A stretch of 64,000 nucleotides of DNA, from NCBI RefSeq assembly GCF_000499785.1, contig NZ_HG726020.1, positions 62,001 through 126,000 on the forward strand, given 5' to 3'. The stretch's first letter is position 1, and every line of letters starts with the position of its first letter. The notes under the pieces are model-generated. The model worked only from the letters and a program-made list of their open reading frames with translations, was not told the DNA's origin and made no database searches. This document shows positions 30,589 through 39,818 of the stretch, piece after piece. The stretch is from Bacteroides neonati. GTDB taxonomy: Bacteria; Bacteroidota; Bacteroidia; Bacteroidales; Bacteroidaceae. A program made the position numbers and the translations under genes.

Positions 30589-31791
30589 TTAATGATTATG
30601 GCCATCAGGTATAGCAGATGAGGAAGCAGCCAGTTTTACCTGAGTAACACCTCTCGTAACAACCTTCTGCCCGGCATTGAGTCCTTTGACAATCTCTACT
30701 CGCTCGCCATTATTTTGTCCAATGGTCACTTCCTGTTTCTTAAAAGCCTCGGGCTCAATCTGTATATAGACAAAATTCAATCCTTGTTCTTCGCTCAAGG
30801 CTGAAACGGGAACAGATATTACATTCTCCTTTTCCTTAGAAAAGAGATAGACTTCGGTAAAGGATCCCGGGATAATATCGCCCACATTATCGAATTCAAA
30901 AGTAACCGGTATATAGAATGAGTTACTGTTTGACGCTTTACCATAGGAGAGCAATTTACCGTTAAGCTCCGATAATTTATAGGTAACATCCTCATAAGCT
31001 GTTTTAAAGTTTGCAGTTGTCACATATCTCAAATGCTTAAAATAGTTTTCCGAAACTTCAGCACGGAGTTGCAAACGTCTATTTTGCGCCACAGTAGCAA
31101 TAGGCTGGCCAACAGCTACATATTCTCCTTGATTAACCAATCTGTTTTTAAGATACCCATTAATAGGGGATGTAACACGTATACCTGCTGCCGTGATATT
31201 TGCAGCCTGGCCTTGATAGACTGCTTTAGCTGTTTCGTAACGTAAACGAATCTGCTCAAACTCCTTGGCTGATATAATTCGATCAGCAACAAGCCCTTCT
31301 GCTCTGCGGTATTCCTTCTCTGCCGTTTCAAAGGCAATTTTAGATTTAAGTGCAGGATCACCCTCCTGAAGATTTTTAGCAGAGATAGAGACAATTGATT
31401 CTCCGGCGCGCACGGGGGCTCCATCTGTTATAGAGGTATTTGTAAAAGAGACAACACCGGCACTTGTAGCTACAATCGTCTGTTCATTGCCTTGAGGTGC
31501 CTGTATCTGACCACTTGTTTTAATGATGTTTCTAAAAGAGGCAGCAGTGGCAACCTCGGTTTCAAGACCTACCTCTTTGGCTAGCGACTCTGATAAAACG
31601 ATTTCCTCTGCATGATCACCCTCAGAGTCTTCATCGTCTGTATGCTTTTGTTCCGATCCATGTCCATGCCCGTCATCTTCACTATGCTGTTCGGTATGTT
31701 GAGACAGTTCTTTACTTTTACCTTTAGATGAATCGCAACTCACCATAAAGAGTGATATTATAATAAAAAGAGTAAATATATTTGTTTTCAT
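30589..31791 (-). CDS. RND periplasmic adaptor with His/Asp-rich N-terminus (CzcB-like)
   Basis: 400 aa lipoprotein (FTLFIIISLFMVSCDSS). Residues ~28-65 are a His/Asp/Glu-rich stretch (with repeats like DDGHGHGSEQKH and DDEDSEGDH) that probably binds divalent metal before hand-over. Then come the barrel-sandwich/lipoyl halves, a short helical hairpin and a C-terminal beta domain, ending in GHNH. It joins pump and outer membrane duct. Lies 18 nt before the pump gene. Confidence 0.92.
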   Translation of the reverse strand: MKTNIFTLFIIISLFMVSCDSSKGKSKELSQHTEQHSEDDGHGHGSEQKHTDDEDSEGDHAEEIVLSESLAKEVGLETEVATAASFRNIIKTSGQIQAPQGNEQTIVATSAGVVSFTNTSITDGAPVRAGESIVSISAKNLQEGDPALKSKIAFETAEKEYRRAEGLVADRIISAKEFEQIRLRYETAKAVYQGQAANITAAGIRVTSPINGYLKNRLVNQGEYVAVGQPIATVAQNRRLQLRAEVSENYFKHLRYVTTANFKTAYEDVTYKLSELNGKLLSYGKASNSNSFYIPVTFEFDNVGDIIPGSFTEVYLFSKEKENVISVPVSALSEEQGLNFVYIQIEPEAFKKQEVTIGQNNGERVEIVKGLNAGQKVVTRGVTQVKLAASSSAIPDGHNH

Positions 31792-31802
31792 TTTTTATCG
31801 GT

Positions 31803-32585
31803 TTAAAATTGTTTTAATATTGATAATCCTCCTTGTTGTCCATTGTAATAGGGCAAAAAAACAAAGCTATCAAAGCGATTGTTATTTCTTCTTTTTCTAT
31901 CTGACAGTCTATTCTTTATTGTTGGATATAACCAGTATGCTAATTTTGCACTGAGAATACCTACACCGGCACCAAATGCAATATCACCAACCCAATGTTT
32001 GTTGTTATATATTCTTAGCACTCCGGTAGAAGCAGCTACGATGTATCCACCAATACCAATCCATGGCGAAACCCCTTGATATTCCTGCCGCAAAAATTCG
32101 GCTCCCATAAAAGCTACGGCTGTATGCCCCGATGGGAAAGAGTTAAATGCGGATTTATCGGGACGTTCAACCTTAGTAGTGTATTTTAAAGAGTTGACAG
32201 AAGCAGCTGTAAGCAAGCTTGCTATTCCAAGAATTATCGTTCTGTCTTTGAAGTTATTCTTACCCTTAACGCCACTAATATTCAATACATAGACGCTTGC
32301 AGCAGGTAAATACTGCGTTAAATCATCTATTGTAAATTTGGATGGGCGGTGATTTATAACTTCGTGACCTATGGCATAGTTCAACATTTTGTATTTTGGG
32401 GCTAATAATGTTTCAATGGTTCCATACAACATCAATGAACCCGGAACAATAAGTGACTTTGCCGAAATTTTTGGAACTATAGCTTGTAAACTATCAGATT
32501 TATCCCTATCTCTGAAATTATCAGCATATGACAACAATGGAAAGGATAGTGCTATAAGCACCAAAACCTTCTTTGTTGTAATCAT
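31803..32585 (-). CDS. PAP2-family membrane phosphatase
   Basis: 260 aa with a signal/first helix and several membrane helices. The three PAP2 motifs are present: KYTTKVERP, FPSGHTAVAF and RIYNNKHWVGDI. The family dephosphorylates lipid phosphates such as phosphatidic acid, undecaprenyl pyrophosphate or lipid A. It ends 11 nt before the adaptor gene, so it sits in the metal-efflux transcript, an unexpected partner. Substrate unknown. Confidence 0.88.
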   Translation of the reverse strand: MITTKKVLVLIALSFPLLSYADNFRDRDKSDSLQAIVPKISAKSLIVPGSLMLYGTIETLLAPKYKMLNYAIGHEVINHRPSKFTIDDLTQYLPAASVYVLNISGVKGKNNFKDRTIILGIASLLTAASVNSLKYTTKVERPDKSAFNSFPSGHTAVAFMGAEFLRQEYQGVSPWIGIGGYIVAASTGVLRIYNNKHWVGDIAFGAGVGILSAKLAYWLYPTIKNRLSDRKRRNNNRFDSFVFLPYYNGQQGGLSILKQF

Positions 32586-32688
32586 TTAAAGATATTATTA
32601 CATACATCTCTCACAAAAAAGATGTATCGTTATAGAAATAGATGGAATAGTTGTGTACAAGATATGCACACGAAATGATACCTATGTA

Positions 32689-33111
32689 TTAGGCAAGAAT
32701 GTAAGGAGGAGCTCTTAGACCATTAGAACTTATTATCTCAGCAGATTTGTAGATGATAACTTGCTCACCATACATATATTGCCCACTGACATCAAGATCA
32801 GCGTTCAATAAGAGACTGAACTGAGAGATAAGAACTGAAAACAGCAAATTAGGGTGGATATTATCCCTACAAACGCTGTTACTTTGTTTGGTTTTTGAAG
32901 TTAAATACTGAGCATTTTCAACACACAACATACCCGAATCAGCCGATGACTCATTGTGCGTGGTATGCTCGTCATTATAAGCATTGTCTTCCGAGCAACG
33001 TTCTATCATAGCACACGCCACACCTTCATGATGATGGTGCGGAATAAATGGAGCAACCAGCACAATGAGTACCGATATCACCACAAGAGCTATGTTCGTT
33101 TTCTTCTTCAA
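32689..33111 (-). CDS. small His-rich envelope protein in the metal cluster
   Basis: 140 aa. One N-terminal membrane segment (IALVVISVLIVLVAPFIP) is followed by PHHHHEGVACAMIERC and then an acidic/His segment (NDEHTTHNE). The hydrophobic stretch near residue 88 (LLFSVLISQFSLLL) may be a second helix. It resembles small His-cluster proteins seen next to Bacteroidota cation efflux genes, with no known activity. A metal-binding role is inferred. Confidence 0.65.
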   Translation of the reverse strand: MKKKTNIALVVISVLIVLVAPFIPHHHHEGVACAMIERCSEDNAYNDEHTTHNESSADSGMLCVENAQYLTSKTKQSNSVCRDNIHPNLLFSVLISQFSLLLNADLDVSGQYMYGEQVIIYKSAEIISSNGLRAPPYILA

Positions 33112-33185
33112 TACTTTATTAATTTGTATGCAAATATATAGGTTTCATTTTGCAACTTAGTTGCAAAATCGAGAATTCGATTATT

Positions 33186-34058
33186 TCAATCACAATTTGT
33201 TGTACATACAGTGCCAGGTTTTTCAAATTCAATTGTTACATGAGTAATATTAAACTCAGATGCGATCGTTATAATATGACTCTTTATATTCATATTATCA
33301 TCACCGATGCCAACAACATGAAGTGTCATCACATGTGATTCACCGTCCAAGCTCCAAATGTGCAAATCATGTATCGACTGCACACCTTCCAAATCACTTA
33401 TTCTTCTAATAATTTCATCAGAAGATATATTATCAGGCACTGCCTGTAAAAGGACTTTGAATACGCTACGTAAATTCTTATAAACATTACTCAAAACCCA
33501 AAAACTTATTGCAATCGATAAGATCGGATCTAAAATAGGCAAATCGGCAAATATCATTGCGATGCTTACAACTAAAACACCAATCCAGCCCAATACATCT
33601 TCCATAATATGAAGATATACAGACCGCTCATTGAGCGAGGTCCCTTTTTTGACCCTTAAAGCTGCCGCACCATTAATAATCACACCAAATATCGCCATCC
33701 ATAACATTCCTTGTGCACTGACTTCCTGCGGAGATGCAATTCGTTGTACAGCTGCTATCAAAACAAAAATTGAGCTAACGGTTAGAACTCCCGAGAGGAA
33801 TATACTACCCAAAAGAGAGAAGCGTTTATATCCATATGAATATATCCGATCTCTACCTTTGGTAGATTTTTTTTGAAGGAACCAAGCAGTTGCCAATGAA
33901 AGGCAGTCTCCAAAATCGTGTAAAGCATCTGTAAGAATAGCTATACTGTTTGTAAGTATTCCCCCAACAAGTTCTATTATTACAAATATTGCATTCAGAA
34001 AAAACGCTATTGATATGTTTTTTCCCGCATTATTGTGATGAGAATGATTATGCCCCAT
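33186..34058 (-). CDS. cation diffusion facilitator (CzcD/ZitB-like)
   Basis: 290 aa with six predicted membrane helices. The two metal-site motifs of the family are visible: TDALHDFGDCLSLA in helix 2 and HIMEDVLGW in helix 5. The N-terminus is His-rich (MGHNHSHHNN) and the C-terminal cytoplasmic domain contains IHDLHIWSLDGESH. It exports Zn2+, Co2+ or Cd2+ from the cytoplasm to the periplasm, complementing the RND pump that clears the periplasm. Confidence 0.94.
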   Translation of the reverse strand: MGHNHSHHNNAGKNISIAFFLNAIFVIIELVGGILTNSIAILTDALHDFGDCLSLATAWFLQKKSTKGRDRIYSYGYKRFSLLGSIFLSGVLTVSSIFVLIAAVQRIASPQEVSAQGMLWMAIFGVIINGAAALRVKKGTSLNERSVYLHIMEDVLGWIGVLVVSIAMIFADLPILDPILSIAISFWVLSNVYKNLRSVFKVLLQAVPDNISSDEIIRRISDLEGVQSIHDLHIWSLDGESHVMTLHVVGIGDDNMNIKSHIITIASEFNITHVTIEFEKPGTVCTTNCD

Positions 34059-34327
34059 ATAATTAAAGTAAGTCTGATGTTTGTATTCTCGTTTTAACTC
34101 TACAGCCTACAAATAGAATGATTAACAAAATTAGAAATAATTTTGTTTTTTACAAGCAGTTAGATGCTTTTTTTGCAGTTTAAAAGTTGTTTGAATGAGT
34201 ATAAAAGTTTGTGTACATAATTCGAAGCATTGCTATTCATGGGCTATTCATCAGATTATATAAACAGGTATAACGTATAAAAAAAACTCATCGTATCCAC
34301 CATTATAACATTTGGCTTACTTAAATA

Positions 34328-34573
34328 CCTCCGGATATTTACTTTGAAATTCTTGTTGCTTCTTTTGCCAGTACAGCGCAAGATGCTCTACTTCGGTACG
34401 ATACGCATAACTGTGATATTTATCAGTCTTTGCTAAAGTTCTACTACCGGAGATTCAGTGATAATGCAACATTGATCTTCACTGATCAGGAGTTACTTAC
34501 TGACTATCTATTCTGCGAAGCGTATCAGCACTATTTTAGATTAGGTATATCGCGTTTTAATCATAAACTCTAA
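34328..34573 (+). pseudogene. transposase N-terminal remnant
   Basis: The plus strand reads an open stretch through CDIYQSLLKFYYRRFSD, then TLIFTDQELLTDYLFCEA and YQHYF before a stop at 34571. The FTDQELLT..LF motif looks like the start of a Bacteroidota IS transposase. There is no ATG, no catalytic DDE region and the frame ends after about 80 codons, so only a fragment remains. It abuts the wrecked radical-SAM gene and may mark the event that truncated it. The gap 34059-34327 shows nothing else. Confidence 0.45.
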
Positions 34574-34978
34574 TATTGCCCAGAACCACAACATCACTCC
34601 AACAGCGATTCTGAGCGCCAAAGCATTGCTCGAATAGGAAACATGAGGCACATTTACTTTCTGGTTGAATATCTTTTTGTGAAAGATTTTAGTAAAGAAG
34701 CGGTTCTTGCAAAATATCACTAGCAATAACGTCCAATGAAACCTAAATAAGAGAATGAAACCCAATCTCTTTCAAATCAGATAAGCATTTATCTGTAAAA
34801 GACATTTTAGTCGAAATAAACTCGGGCTTAATTTCACTAGCTCAGACATTATTAGTTTCCAATCTTTCGAGCAGCTGCTACCCGAACCTACTTTGGCGAA
34901 CAGCACCACTCGATGGACATCATTTCGCAATTGATAACCCGAATTTAACACATAAACCTGACCTTTAGCCATTTTCAT
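34557..34978 (-). pseudogene. decayed radical-SAM/SPASM peptide maturase
   Basis: The first ~45 codons from 34978 (KGQVYVLNSGYQLRNDVHRV, then VLFAKVGSG) resemble the start of the Bacteroidales GG-peptide radical-SAM maturases. The frame then shifts. In the next frame LSDLKEIGFHSLI is followed by a TAG, VSLDV by further sequence and a TAA, and finally CASCFLFEQC...RCWSDVVV, a SPASM-type C-terminal cysteine signature, before a stop at 34557. The central CxxxCxxC region is missing. So the gene has at least one frameshift, two stops and a large internal deletion. Its ATG lies inside the precursor-peptide gene (14-nt overlap), which ties the two together. Confidence 0.7.
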
Positions 34979-35180
34979 GATTAGTTGGATCCTGCTGAGT
35001 CATTGCACCAGTAAAACAACCCAATCCACAACCTTGTTTTTTTTGATCATCTTCAATCCCCCCTTGTACATCTAGCAATTCATCCAGATTTAACCTTTCA
35101 TCTTCCTCATTCTGCAGATAATTAGCTGTTTCATTCTTCGAATGCGCCAACTTTTCGATATTCGATCTTTCTTTTTTCAT
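34965..35180 (-). CDS. GG-leader peptide natural-product precursor (candidate)
   Basis: 71 aa. A charged leader (LNLDELLDVQGG, double glycine at residues 40-41) is followed by a short core with two cysteines in QGCGLGCFTG. This is the layout of Bacteroidales GG-type precursor peptides processed by radical-SAM maturases and double-glycine peptidases. The next gene, overlapping its end, is the wrecked maturase. With that enzyme lost, the peptide may be unmodified or obsolete. No dedicated exporter is present in the window. Confidence 0.7.
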   Translation of the reverse strand: MKKERSNIEKLAHSKNETANYLQNEEDERLNLDELLDVQGGIEDDQKKQGCGLGCFTGAMTQQDPTNHENG

Positions 35181-35220
35181 ATTTTTATTTTCTTATTCAA
35201 ACGATTTATATATTAGAATT

Positions 35221-37545
35221 TCAGAATCTCTTCATCTCTTCATTAGCTGCTCCTGTACCACGATATTTACTACGGCTCGTATTGAAGCGATAGGTTAACG
35301 AAATTTGCACTCCGCGCGAATTATAAGTATCCTTATAAATATTCGTACAAAAACGGCTATATTGTATTCCTCCCATACGAATCGTATGAAATAAATCCGT
35401 CCCTTTTAGATTGACAAGAAGTTTATCGTCAAAAAAAGATTTTCTCAGTTCGACTCCTACCGAATAACTTGAAATTTGTTGTTCAACACCCACATTTCCT
35501 GCCGTATGATAATCTATATTCACCGAAAAAACATACTTACCTGGTAGCATAAAGTCATTATCGAACGTGAGATAAGCCACCGGATTATTAAGTTTAATCA
35601 TCCCGTCTTTATATTGCGTCTCTAGAAATTGTTGCGTATAAAACAAGCTCAAAGAGGGTTCCCAAAAGTTAAATTTAGGTGAAGCGGAAAGCATTAAGTT
35701 CAATCGTTCGTTTTTTCGAAAGTTTCGCCACATACTTAATGCGATTGACCCTTCATCTCCATAAGGCTCACGCTGATTTACAATAAAATCCTTCACATAT
35801 TGATAAGAAGCCGAAAATTGGATAAACTTATACCCACTCATAAAGGTCAAATCATGAATAGTCTGAGGTTTCAATTCGGGATTTCCTTGCGTATACATGA
35901 AGCGGTTGCTATATTGGACATTACCGTTCAACTGGCTGTAAAGCGGACGAACGGTTTTCGCGGTATAACTCAATGAGCTTTGCAACACCGATAGAGGAAA
36001 AGAAAATGAAAGACTGGGGAATACATTGCTGTATTTCCTGCTTTGATCAACACTCAACTTTTCATTTTCATAATAATCAAATTTTGTAAACTCATATCTC
36101 AACCCAAGATCAAGATAAGTTTTTCCAATAGGTGTTCCATAAGAAGCAAATCCGGCTATTTTTCTCTCTTCCGTTCTACTCTCCGAACTATTTATCACAT
36201 TCTCTTCGTTCGAATAAGAATCCTTTCTGTCTGTTTGATTCATTTCAGTACCTATTTTTAGAGTACCTACGGCAATCGGATAGCTCAGTAATAGCTTACC
36301 GGCTATTAAATGATAGGAAGCTTTACCCAAACTCGTTACAGTTCGGCTTTCCTGTTCCAAACTATTTTCAACAGTATATTGTCCGTTTTTATTAGTTCCA
36401 TAAAGATAATCAAAATTGAAATCGATAGCCAACTTCTCGATTTTACCACCATAGTAAGCATTCACTTTATGAGTAGTAAGTCTCTTCAACATTGAAATGA
36501 ATGAATTCATTTGATCATAAAATAGACCATCCCGATAGACATTATAATCTTGATGTAGATTCATATCATTGCTATAAGGAGAACGAGTTAGATCGTATGT
36601 CATTCCAATCGCATGATTCTCGTTAAAGACAAAATTACTTCCCACCTGCACAGTCAGATTTTTTGCTTTAAGGTCAATGATAGCTTTATCATCTATATTC
36701 CATTGCTTCTCTCCATAAAGCGCCATCTGAATCAACTCATCTTGTTTTTGCATAACAGTTGCATTTCTTACCGTTCCAAATACATCAAATCCAGCTTTAC
36801 GATAGTTCAATTTAACTTGTTGCGAATGTGTCCACCCATCCATATAATTACCAGTACCTCTTGCATATCCACCAATCCCCTCTCCGACAGGCTTTGCGGT
36901 TTTTATTCTTAACACAGCCTTTACTGTAGCATCGTATTCGGCACCTGGGTTTGTGATTAGTTCGACTTTAACTATTTCATTCGAACTTAGCTGTTCCAGT
37001 TCCTGATTATCACGTACCAATCGGTTGTTGATATATACCAATGGAGCACCTTTTCCAAATACTTCCACTGATCTATCTTGACCAACCCTAATACCCGGAA
37101 TTCGCTTTAGTACATCACTTCCCGTCCCGATGTTGCTTAATAATGTATGCTCTACATTTGTTGTCAGACTATTTCCTTTTAAAACATGAGTAGGTCGATG
37201 ACCGATAACTACTGCTTCCTCCAACATGATACTTGCCGGATGCAAAACAAGAGTCCCTAAATCACCTTGTGAACAAGGTAAATTCAGTGTCTCGTAACCC
37301 AAATAAGATATTTGAAGATTTTTTTCATTGTCACCTATATTTTGAAATGAAAAGTTGCCTTTCTCATCGGTTATAGTGCCCTGCAAAAAAGTAGAATCGG
37401 GCAATAAAAGCAGAATAACGTTAGCAAAATCAACAGGTCGTTTATCTGTATCAATGACTCTACCAGTAAGCAACTGAGCGTATCCCACTGTAGATATACT
37501 CAACCAAACAAGAAGGCATTTAACAAACCGAATATTTTTCATCAT
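35221..37545 (-). CDS. TonB-dependent-receptor-like outer membrane beta-barrel protein 1
   Basis: 774 aa. Signal peptide (CLLVWLSISTVGYAQ), a carboxypeptidase-regulatory-like domain (LTGRVIDTDKRPVDFANVIL), a plug domain (NIGTGSDVLKRIPGIRV, then VYINNRLVRD) and a C-terminal barrel of the large OMP_b-brl family. It probably imports or exports a ligand across the outer membrane. It sits between regulator copy 1 and the precursor peptide on the same strand (40 nt to the precursor), so peptide or signal transport is a reasonable inference. The barrel end lacks a typical C-terminal aromatic but is full length. Confidence 0.85.
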   Translation of the reverse strand: MMKNIRFVKCLLVWLSISTVGYAQLLTGRVIDTDKRPVDFANVILLLLPDSTFLQGTITDEKGNFSFQNIGDNEKNLQISYLGYETLNLPCSQGDLGTLVLHPASIMLEEAVVIGHRPTHVLKGNSLTTNVEHTLLSNIGTGSDVLKRIPGIRVGQDRSVEVFGKGAPLVYINNRLVRDNQELEQLSSNEIVKVELITNPGAEYDATVKAVLRIKTAKPVGEGIGGYARGTGNYMDGWTHSQQVKLNYRKAGFDVFGTVRNATVMQKQDELIQMALYGEKQWNIDDKAIIDLKAKNLTVQVGSNFVFNENHAIGMTYDLTRSPYSNDMNLHQDYNVYRDGLFYDQMNSFISMLKRLTTHKVNAYYGGKIEKLAIDFNFDYLYGTNKNGQYTVENSLEQESRTVTSLGKASYHLIAGKLLLSYPIAVGTLKIGTEMNQTDRKDSYSNEENVINSSESRTEERKIAGFASYGTPIGKTYLDLGLRYEFTKFDYYENEKLSVDQSRKYSNVFPSLSFSFPLSVLQSSLSYTAKTVRPLYSQLNGNVQYSNRFMYTQGNPELKPQTIHDLTFMSGYKFIQFSASYQYVKDFIVNQREPYGDEGSIALSMWRNFRKNERLNLMLSASPKFNFWEPSLSLFYTQQFLETQYKDGMIKLNNPVAYLTFDNDFMLPGKYVFSVNIDYHTAGNVGVEQQISSYSVGVELRKSFFDDKLLVNLKGTDLFHTIRMGGIQYSRFCTNIYKDTYNSRGVQISLTYRFNTSRSKYRGTGAANEEMKRF

Positions 37546-37554
37546 TCCATCAAA

Positions 37555-37665
37555 TTAATTGAAACTTTTTACATAATATATCTCAAGGAATTTTTCCAAA
37601 AAGTCACGATATTTATACCATGAATAAGGTTCTACCGCTCCACTCTTTTCATTTGCCATCTTCAT
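37555..37665 (-). CDS. possible 36-aa small peptide gene
   Basis: A short frame starts at ATG 37665 (MKMANEKSGAVEPYSWYKY) and ends at TAA 37555, 10 nt before the outer-membrane protein 1 gene. It lies between that gene and the terminator of regulator 1. The sequence is soluble and aromatic-rich at its middle. It has no equivalent upstream of outer-membrane protein 2. Too short for certainty; it could be a signal peptide for the neighbouring regulator or chance. Confidence 0.35.
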   Translation of the reverse strand: MKMANEKSGAVEPYSWYKYRDFLEKFLEIYYVKSFN

Positions 37666-37757
37666 AATATTTCTTTTTTGAGTTATCAACAAATACAAAA
37701 ATAGTGCTTAGTTTTCAAAATCAAGTAAATAGAAAACGGATTAAAAACGGACAAATA

Positions 37758-37796
37758 AAAAATGTAATATGCTATTTATAAGCATATTACATTTTT
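37758..37796. terminator. terminator after regulator copy 1
   Basis: Perfect 15-bp stem AAAAATGTAATATGC/GCATATTACATTTTT (37758-37772 and 37782-37796) with a 9-nt loop, 30 nt after the regulator stop. Confidence 0.85.
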
Positions 37797-37826
37797 ATAA
37801 TTCTAATAAAACGGACAATCAATGCT

Positions 37827-39686
37827 CTAGAATTCCCAAATAAATAAATCGAGGGTTCGTTTACTCCCTAAATCTTGCCCAAACTCATGAATGATACGAG
37901 CTTTGATTCGCTGCTTACGCTTTGACACAGAATCTGCAGTAATATTCAAGATCGTACCAATCTCTGAATTGGTTAATCGTAACTTAAGTAAACAACACAG
38001 TAGTAAATCATCGTCTGACAGTGGTATTTGCTTACTGAGCCGAACAGTAAAACTGTCGAATAGTTCATTGATCGCCTCTTGAACAGCATATAATTCGCCA
38101 GATTCCAAATACTTAGGTGCCCGCTTCAAGGAGTCTAAAACAGGTGTCTTTCTGATCAACTGATTGCATAAGAATTTTTCACGCTCGAGCGAGCAAGTCT
38201 TTTCGTCGGATAATACCTTCAAGGCGTCTAACTCTTTCGCTTTTTCTAGCAAAGATTCCGAATAATGACCAATGTTCAATTGAAGTTGAGCATTCTCTTC
38301 GTGCAAATCGTTGTTTTGACGTTGTATATCTAATAATGCATTCTGTTGCTCTTCCAATTGTTCCTGCACATCTTGATTTTTTGCAATTTGTAAAGCCAAT
38401 TCCTGCATACGATTTTCGTTCGTATTGATAAGTGACTCATTTTTATGAATTTTCAACAGACATAGACGAATCTGTTCTTCATTTTTTTGAATCGTATGTT
38501 CTTTGCGAATTAACTTGCGCTGATAAATGTAGATAATTACACCAAGTATAGAAATTAATAAAATAAGCAGCAACAAACCATTCCGAACGGTACTATCTTT
38601 TTCCATTTGTAACTGATTCTTTTCATTCAGTAATTTCTCTTTATTATACTGTTCCTGCAGTTCAACCACTTCTTTACTAAGAGCTGATTTCTTTATAGAA
38701 TCTGAATAAATCCAATACTTATCATTATATTCAATCGCCTCTTCGTATTTCTGCTGCTCTTTATTTAAAAGATACAAAGCATGATATGCGGAACGAACTG
38801 TATAAATATTATCAGAAAGTATCGCTTTTTGCAAATAGTAATTTGCAGAATCATTCTTGTTTATAAAACGATAAAGATCGCCTATGCAAAGCAATAATTG
38901 ATCTGTAGCAAGGTATTCTTTTCGATTGACTAACAATGCTTTCTGTATCTGTTCAAGCGCAAATTGATAATTTCCTATTCGAGTATAAATACCTGAGAGT
39001 TCACAATAGCCACAAGTGAGCTCCCGCCCTTTGTTTGCCTTTTTAGCAACCTCTATTGCTTTCTCATAATATTCAATACTCTCATCCCATTTAGCTTGCT
39101 TCGCATATACTCTGGCGATATAAGATAAACTACTGGATATATACTCTGCATTTTCTGATAAACTCGCATGCTCATAAGCTTTTTGAAAGGGAGGAATTGC
39201 ATATTCATTTAATGATCGATACAGATAAATCATTCCTAAATTAGAATAAACCAAGAAAGCTAGCTGATGGTCATCTGTTTTTTCTACTTCAAACGAAGCC
39301 TCTAGAAAATAATGTGTTGCTTTCTCTATATTGCCCATGTCTTCATTTATCCTCCCTTGATAATTGGCCGCAAGTGCTTTTCGTTGCGAATTCTCTTGCT
39401 CTGCAAAATAGTCATAAGCAATGTTTATCAACGAATCAGAAGTATGCTTCTCGTTATTTTTATCTCTTGCTTGCGTCATTAGCAAACACCAGGTGGAATT
39501 CTGATAACGATTGGAGGGAGAAGGAGTTTGCATACGTTCCAGAATCAGCAATGCACTATCCGGATGAGTGTACATAAGAGTCTCAGCTTTCACTAAGTCG
39601 GGCAATAGAGCGCCTGCATCCTTACGATCACAAGAGACGAGCATAAATAGAACGAAGAATGCCCAAAGGTAAAACCTATCAATCAT
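37827..39686 (-). CDS. TPR-transmembrane-HTH regulator, copy 1
   Basis: 619 aa. A lipoprotein-like signal (LWAFFVLFMLVSCDR) leads into about 330 residues of tetratricopeptide repeats, a membrane helix near residues 370-390 (NGLLLLILLISILGVIIYIY), a long coiled coil (~395-520) and a C-terminal LuxR-like helix-turn-helix (~550-600, LTNSEIGTILNITADSVSKR). The layout implies an outside TPR sensor and a DNA-binding domain in the cytoplasm. It is nearly identical to the gene at 42421-44280, but the TPR stretch around residues 224-270 differs strongly. It precedes outer-membrane protein 1 on the same strand and probably controls it. Confidence 0.85.
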   Translation of the reverse strand: MIDRFYLWAFFVLFMLVSCDRKDAGALLPDLVKAETLMYTHPDSALLILERMQTPSPSNRYQNSTWCLLMTQARDKNNEKHTSDSLINIAYDYFAEQENSQRKALAANYQGRINEDMGNIEKATHYFLEASFEVEKTDDHQLAFLVYSNLGMIYLYRSLNEYAIPPFQKAYEHASLSENAEYISSSLSYIARVYAKQAKWDESIEYYEKAIEVAKKANKGRELTCGYCELSGIYTRIGNYQFALEQIQKALLVNRKEYLATDQLLLCIGDLYRFINKNDSANYYLQKAILSDNIYTVRSAYHALYLLNKEQQKYEEAIEYNDKYWIYSDSIKKSALSKEVVELQEQYNKEKLLNEKNQLQMEKDSTVRNGLLLLILLISILGVIIYIYQRKLIRKEHTIQKNEEQIRLCLLKIHKNESLINTNENRMQELALQIAKNQDVQEQLEEQQNALLDIQRQNNDLHEENAQLQLNIGHYSESLLEKAKELDALKVLSDEKTCSLEREKFLCNQLIRKTPVLDSLKRAPKYLESGELYAVQEAINELFDSFTVRLSKQIPLSDDDLLLCCLLKLRLTNSEIGTILNITADSVSKRKQRIKARIIHEFGQDLGSKRTLDLFIWEF

Positions 39687-39704
39687 AGTTTTAGGGTGGT
39701 GTTA

Positions 39705-39726
39705 TAGTATTGTACTAACAAAAATA
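39705..39726 (-). promoter_or_regulatory. promoter and dyad of regulator copy 1
   Basis: A perfect -7 element TATTTTTG (39719-39726) is followed directly by the dyad TAGTATTGTACTA (39705-39717; arms TAGTA/TACTA, 3-nt spacer), close to the expected transcription start. The same arrangement precedes copy 2. The dyad could be the autoregulatory site of the HTH domain. Confidence 0.45.
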
Positions 39727-39818
39727 GCTTTTTTTCAACAAATTAAAAAGAAATACAACAGAAAAGCATCTTCACGATAAAATTCAGCAATAGCAACCAG
39801 CTTTGAACAAACTCTATC

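Larger units (their letters stand above)
37681..39768. repeat. direct repeat copy 1 (regulator, promoter and terminator)
   Basis: This 2088-nt segment is repeated, with no net length change, at 42275-44362. The repeat covers the whole regulator gene, its upstream region with the -7 box and dyad, and its downstream hairpin. Similarity stops on both sides at these limits. Confidence 0.9.

Noticed and set aside
34541..34765. 74-residue open frame with a hydrophobic C-terminus
   Set aside because: It is an out-of-frame reading of the decayed radical-SAM gene, whose SPASM cysteines appear in another frame.
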